Source: an uncultured Ilumatobacter sp.
GTDB lineage: Bacteria; Actinomycetota; Acidimicrobiia; Acidimicrobiales; Ilumatobacteraceae
Reading direction: 5' to 3'
Assembly: GCA_905480335.1 (NCBI GenBank)
Contig: CAJQPY010000008.1
Location: 1-64,000, forward strand
Length of the DNA: 64,000 nucleotides
Both the position numbers and the translations under genes were made by a program. Below are positions 8,526-18,028 of this stretch, one piece after another (within the stretch, counting starts at the first letter, position 1; each line of letters opens with the position of its first letter). The notes below the pieces were generated by a model. That model searched no databases and was not told where the DNA came from. It saw nothing but the letters and a program-made list of their open reading frames with translations.

Positions 8526-8966
8526 GTGCCGGGCGTTCGGGCGCTCGGTGTCGACCTTGGCTCGAAGCGGATTGGAATCGCCGTGTCCGATATGTCCGGC
8601 ACAATTGCGTCGGCGCTCACTACGGTGCACCGGTCGAAGAGCCGACGCCATGACCATGTCGAGATCGGGAAACTTGTGCAGGTCGAGGAGTGCGAAGTGG
8701 TCGTGGTTGGCTTGCCGTTGTCGCTCGACGGGACACGCGGACCAGCTGCAAAGGCTGCCACCAAAGAAGTTGCGCAGATGGCTAGCGTCATCGGCGTGCC
8801 CATTGAAATGTACGACGAACGGTTCACGACCGTGACAGCCGAGCGGCACATGCTCGAAGCGGGGCTTGATGCCAAGCAACGTCGCCTGGTCGTCGACAAA
8901 GCCGCCGCTGCAGTGATGCTGCAGTCGTGGCTTGAGCACCGTCGTAACACTCGAGGCGCACCGTGA
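8526..8966 (+). CDS. ruvX: Putative Holliday junction resolvase RuvX (YqgF)
   Basis: 146 residues from GTG 8526, four bases after the alaS stop. RNase H-like fold markers are present: LGVDLGSKRIGIAVSD with the first catalytic Asp, VVVVGLPLSLDGTRGPAA, and YDERFTTVTA with the conserved acidic residue; the C-terminal VDKAAAAVMLQSWL is the final family helix. The family is linked to 16S rRNA 5' maturation and was proposed as a Holliday junction resolvase. The alaS-ruvX-mltG order is a typical actinobacterial arrangement. Confidence 0.93.
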   Translation: MPGVRALGVDLGSKRIGIAVSDMSGTIASALTTVHRSKSRRHDHVEIGKLVQVEECEVVVVGLPLSLDGTRGPAAKAATKEVAQMASVIGVPIEMYDERFTTVTAERHMLEAGLDAKQRRLVVDKAAAAVMLQSWLEHRRNTRGAP

Positions 8967-10204
8967 CACAACAACTCGACCCGCTCCTGCCTGAAGCTGA
9001 AGTTGACCCCGACTCGCATCCGGCAATTGACTGGGAAATCGATCCGTGGGATAACTCGGACCGTACCGGCACCGTCGAGCGACTTCGCCGTCAAACACGA
9101 GTCTTTAAGTGGGGTGTCTATGCGTTGATGTGTTTGACGATTGTCATGGTGATGATCGCCGGAGCAGTCGGATGGTGGTACGTCCAGAAGCTGAACCCTG
9201 AAGGGGAGCCGGGGCCTGTCCAGAGCTTCACCGTTGCGGAGGACGAAACACTTGAGACGCTTGCCGAACGGCTTGAGGACGAGGGCCTGATCTCTGATGC
9301 GAACGTCTTTGAGCAGTACGTCGACCGAGATGGTGGACTCGAGATCACCCCGGGGTACTACGAGATCCGGCCCAACGATCATATGGGCAACGTTCTCGGC
9401 CGACTTCGAACGCCGCCGGGCCAAACGTACAGCCAGGTGACCTTCCCGGAGGGGTTTACGCTGGTCCAGATGGCAAGGCGTCTCGACGCCGAGATCGATC
9501 GCATGTCCGCTGATGACTTTCTCGCAGCCTCGAAGGATTCGTCGATCACGTCCGTGTACAAGCCGGCAGGCGTCGCGTCGCTCGAGGGCCTTCTTTTCCC
9601 CGACACCTATCAGGTGTCGAACGCGGAGAGCGAGGGCCAGGTCATCGATCGGATGATCGGTCTAATGGAACGAGTTGGCGGCCAGGAGGATATTGTCTCG
9701 AAGAGTGCGGCACTCGGGCGGACGCCTTACGAGATCTTGATAATCGCCTCGATGATCGAAAAGGAGGCGAGGGTCGCCGAGGACCGCGCCAAGATTTCAA
9801 GGGTGATCCATAATCGGTTATTCGTAACTGCTAGCAATCCGGAACAACCATTTCCGCTACAGATCGATGCGGCGGTGCTCTACGGTCGCAACCAGCTTGA
9901 AATTGATCCCGACACGCCGTTCTCCGAGGTTCGCCAGATCCCGAGCGACTGGAACACTTATTTGCTCCCGTCACTGCCGGCCACGCCGATCGCCAACCCG
10001 GGTCGGGCATCGATCAACGCAGCGTTGAACCCGGCACCGAACCCTCCACCTGGTGACGTTATTTGTCGTGACTTGCCGAAGCCCGATGAATGTTTCTACT
10101 TCTTCTACGTGCTGGCCGACGAAGACGGTACCCATGCATTCGCCGCAACAGGGGAGCAGCACCAGGCGAACGTCGAAATCGCTGCTGCTGCAGGTCTTCT
10201 CTGA
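8963..10204 (+). CDS. mltG: Endolytic murein transglycosylase MltG
   Basis: 413 residues. A cytoplasmic, acidic N-terminus precedes one membrane helix (about residues 50-72), a LysM-like subdomain, and the YceG catalytic domain. Visible markers are FPEGFTLVQMARRL, IASMIEKEARVAEDRAKIS with the catalytic Glu, LQIDAAVLYGRNQ and NTYLLPSLPATPIANPG. MltG cleaves nascent glycan strands and sets their length. GTG 8963 overlaps the ruvX stop, and its own TGA overlaps the aroE ATG (TGATG), so translation is coupled along the run. Confidence 0.95.
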   Translation: MTQQLDPLLPEAEVDPDSHPAIDWEIDPWDNSDRTGTVERLRRQTRVFKWGVYALMCLTIVMVMIAGAVGWWYVQKLNPEGEPGPVQSFTVAEDETLETLAERLEDEGLISDANVFEQYVDRDGGLEITPGYYEIRPNDHMGNVLGRLRTPPGQTYSQVTFPEGFTLVQMARRLDAEIDRMSADDFLAASKDSSITSVYKPAGVASLEGLLFPDTYQVSNAESEGQVIDRMIGLMERVGGQEDIVSKSAALGRTPYEILIIASMIEKEARVAEDRAKISRVIHNRLFVTASNPEQPFPLQIDAAVLYGRNQLEIDPDTPFSEVRQIPSDWNTYLLPSLPATPIANPGRASINAALNPAPNPPPGDVICRDLPKPDECFYFFYVLADEDGTHAFAATGEQHQANVEIAAAAGLL

Positions 10205-11025
10205 TGGCCGCCCGTTTGGCTGCGGTGATCGGGTCTCCGGTGACGCACAGCTTGTCCCCCGCAATTCATCGAGCAGCGTTTGCTGCAGCTGGAGTCGACT
10301 GGTCCTACGTGGCGTTCGACGTCGCTGACGGTGAGGCCGAAGCGGCGCTCGACGCAATGCGCACGCTCGGAATCGCCGGGCTATCAGTCACTATGCCGCA
10401 CAAGACCGTCGTGTCACAGCTAGTCGACCGTCTCGACGCGGCTGCGCTACGTCTCAAGTCTGTCAACACAGTGAGTAGGGATGGCGCTGCCCTGGTCGGT
10501 TCATCCACGGACGGCGCTGGTTTCGTTGCCTCGCTCGACGAAGCCGGCGTCGACGTCGATGGTGCAAAGGTGGCGATCATCGGCGCCGGGGGGGCAGCTC
10601 GGTCGCTGGTCGATGCGCTGGCTCGCGCTGGGTCGATCGACATCGTCATCCTCAATCGAACACCTGCCAACGCCGCTGACGCCGTAGCTCTCACACCCGT
10701 TGCCTCGCTAGGCGCGTTGAGCGACATCGGCCGAGCCGACATCGTGGTCAATGCCACGAGCATTGGGATGGGCGAAAATGGCGGTTTCCCCTGTGATCCC
10801 AGCCTTTTCCGAGAGACGCAGGTGGTGGCAGATCTGGTCTACCATCCGCTCGAGACCCAGTGGCTTACGGCTGCAGCCGAGCGGGGTTGCCGGACCGTTG
10901 ATGGGCTTGGGATGCTGGTGCACCAGGCGGCCCTGCAGCAACAGATCTGGCTCGGCGACGAGGCTGTAATCGACACGGCTGCCATGCGAGCGGCCGCCGA
11001 AGCGGTGTTGGCGCTTCCCGCCTGA
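10204..11025 (+). CDS. aroE: Shikimate dehydrogenase
   Basis: 273 residues. The shikimate-binding segment GSPVTHSLSPAIH, the SVTMPHK loop with the catalytic Lys, and the NADP Rossmann motif GAGGAARSL are present, as is the C-terminal DGLGMLVHQAALQQQIW. It reduces 3-dehydroshikimate to shikimate. ATG 10204 overlaps the mltG stop by one base and gives the family N-terminus directly; the frame extends upstream only as mltG antisense-frame noise. It is separated from aroC by 278 bases containing a promoter. Confidence 0.96.
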   Translation: MAARLAAVIGSPVTHSLSPAIHRAAFAAAGVDWSYVAFDVADGEAEAALDAMRTLGIAGLSVTMPHKTVVSQLVDRLDAAALRLKSVNTVSRDGAALVGSSTDGAGFVASLDEAGVDVDGAKVAIIGAGGAARSLVDALARAGSIDIVILNRTPANAADAVALTPVASLGALSDIGRADIVVNATSIGMGENGGFPCDPSLFRETQVVADLVYHPLETQWLTAAAERGCRTVDGLGMLVHQAALQQQIWLGDEAVIDTAAMRAAAEAVLALPA

Positions 11026-11303
11026 CCAGCGATCTTCTCCCAGTCGTGCTCTGCAACCCAGCCCTCTGCCCGGCCCTTTAGTCTGAGCAACCGATCGAAA
11101 TTCGGGTGTGCCACCCCGCTGAGAGTCATGAGGCGTCAGGTGTACGACAGATAGGCGAGCAACTGAGCCGACTAGGTTTGACTCCGGAGTAGATCAGAGC
11201 GCTTGTGGCCATTGATCTGCTCGGCGTTCGGCGCGCGTGGACGTGTGCGCCGGGGTCGAGCTGAGACCGAAAGCGGCACCCACGGCGACGGTAGACTTTT
11301 TTC
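11026..11303 (+). other. Intergenic region between aroE and aroC
   Basis: No plus-strand gene or RNA is recognised here. On the minus strand, a reading frame from ATG 11129 begins with a protein-like stretch (VAHPNFDRLLRLKGRAEGW) and runs into the antisense of aroE; it may be chance or a remnant. The right end holds the aroC promoter. Confidence 0.5.
11292..11297 (+). promoter_or_regulatory. -10 box TAGACT for leaderless aroC
   Basis: TAGACT, 6 bases (TTTTTC), then ATG 11304. Transcription would begin at the start codon. No Shine-Dalgarno precedes the ATG. The T-run here belongs to this spacing and is not preceded by a hairpin, so it is not a terminator. Confidence 0.55.
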
Positions 11304-12467
11304 ATGCTCAGGTATCTGACGGCTGGCGAGTCGCACGGCCAGGCGCTCGTCGTTATTCTCGAAGGACTGCCAGCTGGTCTTGAGATCACCGTTGAGCAGA
11401 TTCAAACCGAGATGGGTCGCCGGCGGCTCGGCTATGGACGCGGTCCACGACAACGGTTCGAAGCAGACGATCTCACTTTGGTCGGAGGAGTCCGCCACGG
11501 TCGCACGCTGGGTTCACCGGTTGCAATCGAGATCAAGAACAGCGAATGGTTCCGTAGCGACAAGTGGCACGAAGAGATGGATCCCGGCCCAGGGATGACC
11601 AAGGCGCCACTCACCCAGGTGCGGCCGGGTCACGCCGACCTCACGGGTATGCAGAAATACGGTTTCACCGATGCGCGTGACGTGCTCGAACGAGCCAGCG
11701 CCCGCGAAACTGCGGCGCGCGTCGCCGCTGGTGCGGTGGCGAAACAGTTGCTCCGGGCGCTCGACGTCGAGATTTTGTCACACGTGATCCAGATGGGTCC
11801 GGTGCGGGTGCCGGCCGGCGCAGCACGGCCAAAGCCAGCGGAACTTGACCATGTCGACGACAATCAGGTCCGCTGCTTCGACCTGGTGACCAGCGAGGAC
11901 ATGATCACCGAGATCAAGGCGTGCGCCAAGGACGGTGACTCGCTCGGCGGCGTAGTCGAAGTTCTCGGCTTCAACGTGCCCACTGGATTAGGTTCTCATG
12001 TGCACTGGGATCGCAAGATCGACGCAATGCTTGCCCAGGCGATGATGAGCATTCAGGCGGTCAAGGGCGTTGAGATCGGTGACGGTTTCGACGTAGCCGG
12101 GCGTCGTGGCAGTAATGCGCACGACCCAATTTCGTGGGACTCGCAGCACTCGGTGTATCGCCGAGGCAGCATGCTGGCGGGGGGAACTGAAGGTGGCATG
12201 ACCACCGGCGAACCACTCGTCGTCCGAGTCGCCATGAAACCGCTCGCCACCCTGAACAAGCCAACTCTCGAAACGGTCGACACGGCCACAAAGGAGTCCG
12301 GCGTGTCGTTCAAGGAGCGCACCGACGTGACCGCTGTGCCGGCAATGGGCGTCGTCGCCGAGACCATGATGGCGCTGACTTTGGCAATGGAGGCGCAGCG
12401 TAAATTCGGCGGCGACTCGATCGACGAATTTGTCCGCAATGCCGAGGCGTTCGCGACGACATTGTGA
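11304..12467 (+). CDS. aroC: Chorismate synthase
   Basis: 387 residues. The chorismate synthase signature GESHGQALVVILEGLPAG opens the protein; RRRLGYGRGPRQRFEAD, SARETAARVAAGAVAK and GGTEGGMTTGEPLVVRVAMKP are further FMN and EPSP binding regions. It converts EPSP to chorismate using reduced FMN. First gene of aroC-aroK-aroB, expressed from its own leaderless-type promoter. The stop overlaps the aroK GTG. Confidence 0.97.
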   Translation: MLRYLTAGESHGQALVVILEGLPAGLEITVEQIQTEMGRRRLGYGRGPRQRFEADDLTLVGGVRHGRTLGSPVAIEIKNSEWFRSDKWHEEMDPGPGMTKAPLTQVRPGHADLTGMQKYGFTDARDVLERASARETAARVAAGAVAKQLLRALDVEILSHVIQMGPVRVPAGAARPKPAELDHVDDNQVRCFDLVTSEDMITEIKACAKDGDSLGGVVEVLGFNVPTGLGSHVHWDRKIDAMLAQAMMSIQAVKGVEIGDGFDVAGRRGSNAHDPISWDSQHSVYRRGSMLAGGTEGGMTTGEPLVVRVAMKPLATLNKPTLETVDTATKESGVSFKERTDVTAVPAMGVVAETMMALTLAMEAQRKFGGDSIDEFVRNAEAFATTL

Positions 12468-12985
12468 GCCCGTGCACCGACAGTCATATCGTGCTCGTCG
12501 GAATGATGGGAGCGGGTAAGTCATCGGTCGGGCGAGCGCTGGCTCGCCGTCTCAACAGAGCGTTGCTGGACTCCGACGAGATGATCGAGGAGCGCGCAGG
12601 CCGCCCTATTCGTGAGATCTGGATCGACGATGGTGAGCCTGCATTTCGGCAACTTGAAGCCGAGGTGATCGCGGACGCTATCGCTGCGCCGACCCCATCA
12701 ATTGTTGCGGCAGCAGGTGGCGTGGTGCTGAGCGAGACCAACCGAGCCGTGCTCAAGAGCGGCAGTGCCCATGTCGTGTGGCTGCTCGCCGACGTCGAAT
12801 TACTGTTGGATCGCGTCCGCAACGGGATGCACCGGCCACTGCTCGACGAGGATCCAGCGAGAATGCTTCGGGCCATGTACAAAGAACGCGCCGACTTGTA
12901 CCAGGATGTGGCGGACGCAATCGTTTCCGTCGATCATCGATCGATCAACGATGTTGCTGGGGCTGTGCTGCGATGCGCCGGGTGA
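12464..12985 (+). CDS. aroK: Shikimate kinase
   Basis: 173 residues. Walker A GMMGAGKSSVG, the shikimate-binding DSDEMIEERAGRPIREI, the AAAGGVVL loop and the lid arginines in NGMHRPLL are all present. It phosphorylates shikimate at the 3-hydroxyl with ATP. GTG 12464 overlaps the aroC stop, and the 3' end overlaps aroB by 13 bases. Confidence 0.95.
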   Translation: MSPCTDSHIVLVGMMGAGKSSVGRALARRLNRALLDSDEMIEERAGRPIREIWIDDGEPAFRQLEAEVIADAIAAPTPSIVAAAGGVVLSETNRAVLKSGSAHVVWLLADVELLLDRVRNGMHRPLLDEDPARMLRAMYKERADLYQDVADAIVSVDHRSINDVAGAVLRCAG

Positions 12986-13998
12986 CTGTTCCTCTGCCCG
13001 ACCGTTCTTATGAGGTTGTGGTCGGAAGCGGTGCAGTCGCCGCACTTGGCGATCTGATCCCTGCGAGCGCTCAGCGTGCCGTGGTGGTGACCCAGCCTGG
13101 GATTCCGAGTCAGTTTCGCGAGCTTGCTGCCTACGTACCCGGTGTCGCAGTCGACGTCGTCGAGATCGGTGTCGGCGAAGTCGCCAAGTCGTTGAATACG
13201 ATTCAGCAGGTTACGCAGTCGTTCGCCGGGGTCGGGCTGACGCGCAACGATGTGGTCATTGGCGCTGGCGGTGGGATGGTCACCGACGTCGCTGGATTCG
13301 CCGCCGCGTCCTGGCACCGGGGAACCGCAGTGGTACATGTGTCGACGTCGCTGCTCGGGATGGTCGATGCTGCGATCGGAGGCAAGACAGGCGTCAACCT
13401 GCCTGAAGGCAAGAATCTCGTTGGCGCCTTCTGGCAGCCGTCGGGAGTTGTCTGCGACCTCGCGGCCCTCGCTACCTTGCCGCCCCGCGAGATGCGGTGT
13501 GGTCTGGGGGAGATGGCAAAGTACCATTTCCTTACCGGTGACGATCTGCTCGCCCTGGACCTTGACGAACGAATCGCCCGCTGTGTGGAGATCAAAGCCG
13601 AGATCGTGGCAGCTGATGAGCGAGAAGGTGGACGCCGGGCGCTGCTGAACTACGGCCATACGCTCGCGCACGCACTCGAAACCGCAACGGACCACGACCT
13701 TGCCCATGGCGAGGCGGTTGCCATCGGACTGGTCTTTGCGGCCGAACTTGCGTACGAACTTGGTCGAATCGACGCAGGTCGTGTCGACGAACACCGTGCC
13801 GTGGTCGCACGGGAGTACGACCTGATGACCACACCGTCGGTTGATGTCGACATCGATGAACTCGTGGCACTGATGCATCGCGACAAGAAGGCGATTGCAG
13901 GTCTCACGTTTGCGCTCGACGGCTCGAATGGCATCGAGGTCGTCACCGGAGTGGACGAACAGCGGGTCCGCTCAGCCCTTGAGCGGTTCCTGCCGTGA
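12973..13998 (+). CDS. aroB: 3-dehydroquinate synthase
   Basis: 341 residues. NAD-binding and active-site markers are GAGGGMVTDVAGFAAASWHRG and AAIGGKTGVNLPEGKNLVGAFWQP; metal ligands are in NYGHTLAHALE and HGEAVAIGLVFA. It cyclises DAHP to 3-dehydroquinate. The start is ATG 12973 inside the end of aroK, giving RRVTVPLPDRSYEVVVG, the expected N-terminal strand; the longer upstream frame is aroK shadow. No 3-dehydroquinase (aroQ/aroD) gene is adjacent, unlike the mycobacterial cluster as I remember it. Confidence 0.96.
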   Translation: MRRVTVPLPDRSYEVVVGSGAVAALGDLIPASAQRAVVVTQPGIPSQFRELAAYVPGVAVDVVEIGVGEVAKSLNTIQQVTQSFAGVGLTRNDVVIGAGGGMVTDVAGFAAASWHRGTAVVHVSTSLLGMVDAAIGGKTGVNLPEGKNLVGAFWQPSGVVCDLAALATLPPREMRCGLGEMAKYHFLTGDDLLALDLDERIARCVEIKAEIVAADEREGGRRALLNYGHTLAHALETATDHDLAHGEAVAIGLVFAAELAYELGRIDAGRVDEHRAVVAREYDLMTTPSVDVDIDELVALMHRDKKAIAGLTFALDGSNGIEVVTGVDEQRVRSALERFLP

Positions 13999-14063
13999 GT
14001 TCCGTCCCCGCTGGATCGGACAGACGTTCCCCGTTCGGCTCACGCATGCAAAGAAGCTGAGCG

Positions 14064-15149
14064 ATGATTACCGATTTGCCACCCATCGATCACGCTAGAC
14101 GAGTCGCGGCGATGTGTGGTGGGGCCTCCGGAACAACTCTCTACACCGATCTAGCCGATATGCGCTGGCTGACCGGCTTCGTCGGATCGAACGGCTGGGC
14201 GGTCGTGCGTCATGATGAGCTCATCGTCGGCACCGATGGCAGGTACGGTGAAAAGGCCTGCGAAGATACGGCTGGGAGCGGCGCTACGGTCATCGTTGAA
14301 CATCAAGCTGTAGCGCTGCACGAACGGCTCGTGCAAGTACTCGGCACCGGTGCAGTAGGCCTCGACTCCTCATCGGTCTCCCATGCTGTGTGGGAACGGC
14401 TGGCGAACGCTGTACACCTTGTGCATCAACCGTCGCCGGTGAGCGTTTTGCGGCGAACAAAAGACGAGGCCGAGGTCGCCCGGATCGAAGCTGCAGCCGC
14501 CTGTGCCGACAGTGCTTTGGCCGTTGTGGAACCACAGCTCTGCGGGATGACCGAGGCCGACGTTCGCATGGAACTTGAGTACCAGTTGCGGCTGCACGGG
14601 GCCGACGATCGCAGCTACGACACGATCGTCGCGGCCGGACCGGATCACGGGGCCCGTCCGCACCACGCCGCATCGGGCAGGACTATCATCGAGGGTGACA
14701 CCGTGACCATCGATGTGGGCGCCCTCGTCGACGGGTACCACTCCGACATGACTCGATCATGGGTGATGGGTGAGGCGACCGAGCACCAGCGGGAGATTTA
14801 TGAGCTCGTATCGGTGGCACAGCAGGCCGGACTCGACACCATCACCCCGGGCGTTGCTGCCAGAGACGTTGATGCCTCTTGCCGTCAGGTGTTCGTCGAT
14901 GCCGGCTACGGCGACTGGTTTATCCACGGAACGGGCCATGGCGTGGGCCTCGACATCCACGAGTCTCCCTACCATTCAGCGTCAAGTGCTGAGATCATCC
15001 TTGAGGGCTACGTGGTGACGGTCGAACCGGGCCTCTATCGTGGCGGTTTCGGCGGTTTCCGGATCGAAGATCTGGTGCTCGTCACCAAACCCGTTAACGG
15101 GACTGGCCACCGAGTGTTGACTCACTCACCAAAGCGAGAGTTGAACTGA
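14064..15149 (+). CDS. pepQ: M24 metallopeptidase, Xaa-Pro aminopeptidase family
   Basis: 361 residues: an N-terminal creatinase-type domain ([14 protein letters not shown]) and a C-terminal pita-bread domain. Dinuclear metal ligands are visible as Asp in [17 protein letters not shown], His in [12 protein letters not shown], and Glu in VEPGLY and FRIEDLVLV. It removes or cleaves Xaa-Pro bonds in peptides. The gene sits immediately before efp, a widespread pairing. The aroB-pepQ gap is 65 bases. Whether it acts as aminopeptidase or dipeptidase cannot be told. Confidence 0.92.
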   Translation: MITDLPPIDHARRVAAMCGGASGTTLYTDLADMRWLTGFVGSNGWAVVRHDELIVGTDGRYGEKACEDTAGSGATVIVEHQAVALHERLVQVLGTGAVGLDSSSVSHAVWERLANAVHLVHQPSPVSVLRRTKDEAEVARIEAAAACADSALAVVEPQLCGMTEADVRMELEYQLRLHGADDRSYDTIVAAGPDHGARPHHAASGRTIIEGDTVTIDVGALVDGYHSDMTRSWVMGEATEHQREIYELVSVAQQAGLDTITPGVAARDVDASCRQVFVDAGYGDWFIHGTGHGVGLDIHESPYHSASSAEIILEGYVVTVEPGLYRGGFGGFRIEDLVLVTKPVNGTGHRVLTHSPKRELN

Positions 15150-15150
15150 C

Positions 15151-15714
15151 ATGCCCCAAATCTCCGTTAACGACTTGAAGAACGGCATCACACTCGAGCT
15201 CGACAACAACCTGTTCCAGGTGATCGAGTTTCAACACGTCAAGCCGGGCAAAGGAGGTGCCTTCGTTCGCTCAAAGATCCGTAATGTCCGCACCGGAGCT
15301 GTGATCGACAAGACATTCAACGCCGGGATCAAGGTCGAGCAGGCGATAGTTCAGCGCGAGGACATGCAGTACCTCTACCACGACGGAAACGACTACGTTT
15401 TTATGAACACGAAGACCTTCGACCAGACGAACGTTCCAGAAGTTGCGCTTGGCGATGCGAAGGACTTTATGGTCGAGCAGATGATCGCACAGATCGCGTT
15501 CTACAACGGAGAGATCATCGGCGTCGAAATTCCGGCGTCGGTCGAGCTGGCGATTGCGACGACCGAGCCTGGGCTGCAGGGTGATCGGTCGAGCGGCGGA
15601 ACGAAGCCTGCGACATTGGAAACAGGGAAAGAAATCAAGGTTCCGTTGTTTATCGAGACTGGTGAAAGGGTGCGGGTCGACACGCGCACCGGCGAGTACA
15701 TGACCCGCGTCTAA
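15151..15714 (+). CDS. efp: Elongation factor P
   Basis: 187 residues, the exact family length. The tip loop reads KPGKGGAF, with the Lys that other bacteria modify at about residue 34. The C-terminal OB domain ends with [23 protein letters not shown] rescues ribosomes stalled at polyproline. No EpmA, EarP or YmfI modification gene is nearby, as expected for actinobacteria. The start follows pepQ by one base, and the TAA overlaps the nusB ATG (TAATG). Confidence 0.98.
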   Translation: MPQISVNDLKNGITLELDNNLFQVIEFQHVKPGKGGAFVRSKIRNVRTGAVIDKTFNAGIKVEQAIVQREDMQYLYHDGNDYVFMNTKTFDQTNVPEVALGDAKDFMVEQMIAQIAFYNGEIIGVEIPASVELAIATTEPGLQGDRSSGGTKPATLETGKEIKVPLFIETGERVRVDTRTGEYMTRV

Positions 15715-16121
15715 TGGTATCGCTACCTCGTCCTGACGAACGGTCAGATGCTCGCGAGCGAGCGTTGTATCTGTTTTACGAAGCTGACTCGAAGGGCATC
15801 ACGCCGATCGAAGCCCTCGACGTGCAAGTGCTGGCTCCCGACGAATTGACGCAGGCGATCGTTAGGGGCGTGGTAGAGCATTCTGACCGAATTGACGCAG
15901 CAATTGATCAGCGCGCAACAGGATGGACTCTCGCCCGCATGCCCGTCATCGACCTCAATGTGTTGCGGATTGGTGCGTATGAATTGGCTGAGCGCCCTGA
16001 GGTGCCGACGGCTGTCGTCCTCGACGAGGCAGTCAATCTGGTCAAACAGTTCTCAACCGATGACAGCGGTCGCTTCGTCAACGGAGTTCTGGCCGCGCTG
16101 GTTGCCGACCTTCGCCCCTGA
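15714..16121 (+). CDS. nusB: Transcription antitermination factor NusB
   Basis: 135 residues, all-helical. Family markers are RERALYLFYEAD at the N-terminus and MPVIDLNVLRIGAYEL, PTAVVLDEAVNLVKQFSTDDSGRFVNGVL near the C-terminus. NusB with S10 binds boxA in rRNA leaders. It overlaps efp by one base. In mycobacteria the pyrimidine operon lies nearby (recalled); here a DUF2079 membrane protein follows instead. Confidence 0.95.
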   Translation: MVSLPRPDERSDARERALYLFYEADSKGITPIEALDVQVLAPDELTQAIVRGVVEHSDRIDAAIDQRATGWTLARMPVIDLNVLRIGAYELAERPEVPTAVVLDEAVNLVKQFSTDDSGRFVNGVLAALVADLRP

Positions 16122-16141
16122 CTGCGCGCCACACTGATGGA

Positions 16142-17731
16142 ATGACGGGATTGGCCGACGACGTTGACGCTAGCATCGAGTCCGTCGACAGGTCAGCCGA
16201 GTTGGACGACATCGATCTGATGGAATCGAGCGTTGGTTCGCGCTGGCGGCGGATCACATGGCCACAGGTGCTCATGGCACTTGTGGTTGTCGGGTACATC
16301 GCATATTTCACACGACGTTCGCTCGACATCCACCATGCGCTGGGTACTTCCTCGTACGACTCTGCACTTTACGACCAGGGCGTCTGGCTTCTGTCGCGAT
16401 TCGAGACGCCCTTCGTAACGTTGATGGGTCGTAATCTGTTCGGCGATCATACATCTTTTATCCTGGTCCTGCTGGTGCCCCTTTATTGGATCTGGCCGGC
16501 GGCGGGGGTGCTTTTTTTCAGTCAGGCTGCGGCGATTGGCGCCGGTGCGATCCCGGTGTTTCTCTACGCGCGAACGCGGTTGGGCAACGAGTGGATGTCG
16601 CTCGCGCTGGGTGCCGCATATCTGATGCATCCAGCTGTCGGCTGGACGAACCTCGAGAATTTTCACCCGGATTCGTACCTCGGCGTATTCGTCGGCTTTG
16701 CAATCTGGGCTGCGCTCGAACGGCGGTGGAAGACCTATCTCGTCTTTGTGCTCCTATCACTTTTGGTCAAGGAAGATGCTTCGCTCGTGTTGGTCCCACT
16801 CGGCATATGGGTCGGGGCGAAGCGAGATTGGAAAATCGGCGTGGCGACGGTGATCGGCAGCCTTGCGTTCATGGCAGCTGCGATGCTCATTGTCATGCGC
16901 AGTCTGATCGGAGTCCCGACTCGTAACGGGTGGCGGATCCCGTTCGGCGGACCGCGCGGTTTGATCGATACTGCCTTGACTAACCCAACCGATCTCGTGC
17001 GACATCTGCGAAGCGACGACCGACCGTGGTACCTCGTGCAAATGACTGCACCATTCATGTGGCTCTTTGCCCGGCTTCCGTCGGTCGCACTGATCAGCGG
17101 CGTCGTGCTGTTTACTAATGTGTTGAGTACGTTTTGGTACCAGTACCAAATCGAGTTCCACTACAGCCTGGTAGCTGTGCCCGCACTGAGCCTCGGCACT
17201 GTTTATGCGATCGGGGCGATGCGCGAATCGAAAATAATCCAGAGGTCGGATGGGGCCGGCACAGTGACGATTCCCGTGCGCACAACGGCGGTGAGCGTGG
17301 TGGCAGTCGCAGCGGTAGTCACGTCGCACCTTTGGGCGCCCGTGCCGTGGGGGCGCTCCGAGCTGTTCTACGGAAATCCGGGTAACGACTGGGCGAGTGC
17401 AGCTCATGAAATTGTGGCTCTAGTCCCCGAAGACGCAGTCGTTGCTGCGCACTATCGGATCACCCCACATATCGCTCATCGCTCTGAGATCTACCAATTT
17501 CCGGTGCCGTTTCGATCGGTGCTTTATGGCCCTGACGGAATTGTCGACGGTCCCCGAATCGTCTCTCGCGCTGAGCGTGTCGAATACATCGTGCTCCCAA
17601 TCCCCGGTGTCGGGCCGACGAGCTTTCCGGCTGCGGACTGGTCAATCGTGCGTCCCGCATTTAGATTGCTCGAGTCCAACGATTTTTGGGCGATCTATGA
17701 GCGCGACTTCGACGTTCCTCTGCCCAATTGA
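16142..17731 (+). CDS. DUF2079 multi-pass membrane protein
   Basis: 529 residues with about ten hydrophobic segments. The SSYDSALYDQGVWLLSRFE and NLFGDHTSFILVLLVPLYW stretches are characteristic of DUF2079, a family of predicted GT-C-like membrane proteins of unknown function. A soluble C-terminal domain follows the last helix (residues about 400-529), including VAAHYRITPHIAHR. The acidic N-terminus is cytoplasmic. It starts 20 bases after nusB and may be in the same transcript. A glycosyltransferase role is plausible from fold but not shown. Confidence 0.8.
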   Translation: MTGLADDVDASIESVDRSAELDDIDLMESSVGSRWRRITWPQVLMALVVVGYIAYFTRRSLDIHHALGTSSYDSALYDQGVWLLSRFETPFVTLMGRNLFGDHTSFILVLLVPLYWIWPAAGVLFFSQAAAIGAGAIPVFLYARTRLGNEWMSLALGAAYLMHPAVGWTNLENFHPDSYLGVFVGFAIWAALERRWKTYLVFVLLSLLVKEDASLVLVPLGIWVGAKRDWKIGVATVIGSLAFMAAAMLIVMRSLIGVPTRNGWRIPFGGPRGLIDTALTNPTDLVRHLRSDDRPWYLVQMTAPFMWLFARLPSVALISGVVLFTNVLSTFWYQYQIEFHYSLVAVPALSLGTVYAIGAMRESKIIQRSDGAGTVTIPVRTTAVSVVAVAAVVTSHLWAPVPWGRSELFYGNPGNDWASAAHEIVALVPEDAVVAAHYRITPHIAHRSEIYQFPVPFRSVLYGPDGIVDGPRIVSRAERVEYIVLPIPGVGPTSFPAADWSIVRPAFRLLESNDFWAIYERDFDVPLPN

Positions 17732-18028
17732 CTGTTGCGGGCCGAGATCACCGGCTGTGTCATCGCCCACAAATTCGCCGGCATCAACAACACGCCTGAC
17801 GCTCGAGCCGAGCCTCGTGTGACACTCAATGTGTTGACATGCGTTGTCGTCGACGCCGCTGTGGACGAAATCGAACCGTTCAGCTGCGAGCATGGCCTGC
17901 GTGCCATTTCGACTGCCCTGAACTTCGAAAATGAAGAAGGTGTGCACCATTTCGCTGGGTAGAGCAGCATTTAGTGGGAGTGCGTACCCGAGGCCTGTCT
18001 TAGCGTTCGAACATGCCACCATCGAAGC
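17732..18028 (+). other. Intergenic region, possible small ORF
   Basis: A plus-strand frame from TTG 17735 to 17962 (75 codons) has GC-rich third positions and includes VTLNVLTCVVVDAAVDEIE, but the antisense frame looks equally codon-biased and neither matches a family I know. Treat as undecided. The promoter of the hotdog gene should lie at the right end. Confidence 0.3.

Noticed and set aside
11292-11303. T-run before aroC as an intrinsic terminator
   Set aside because: No hairpin precedes it; TAGACT and 6-base spacing to ATG fit a -10 box.
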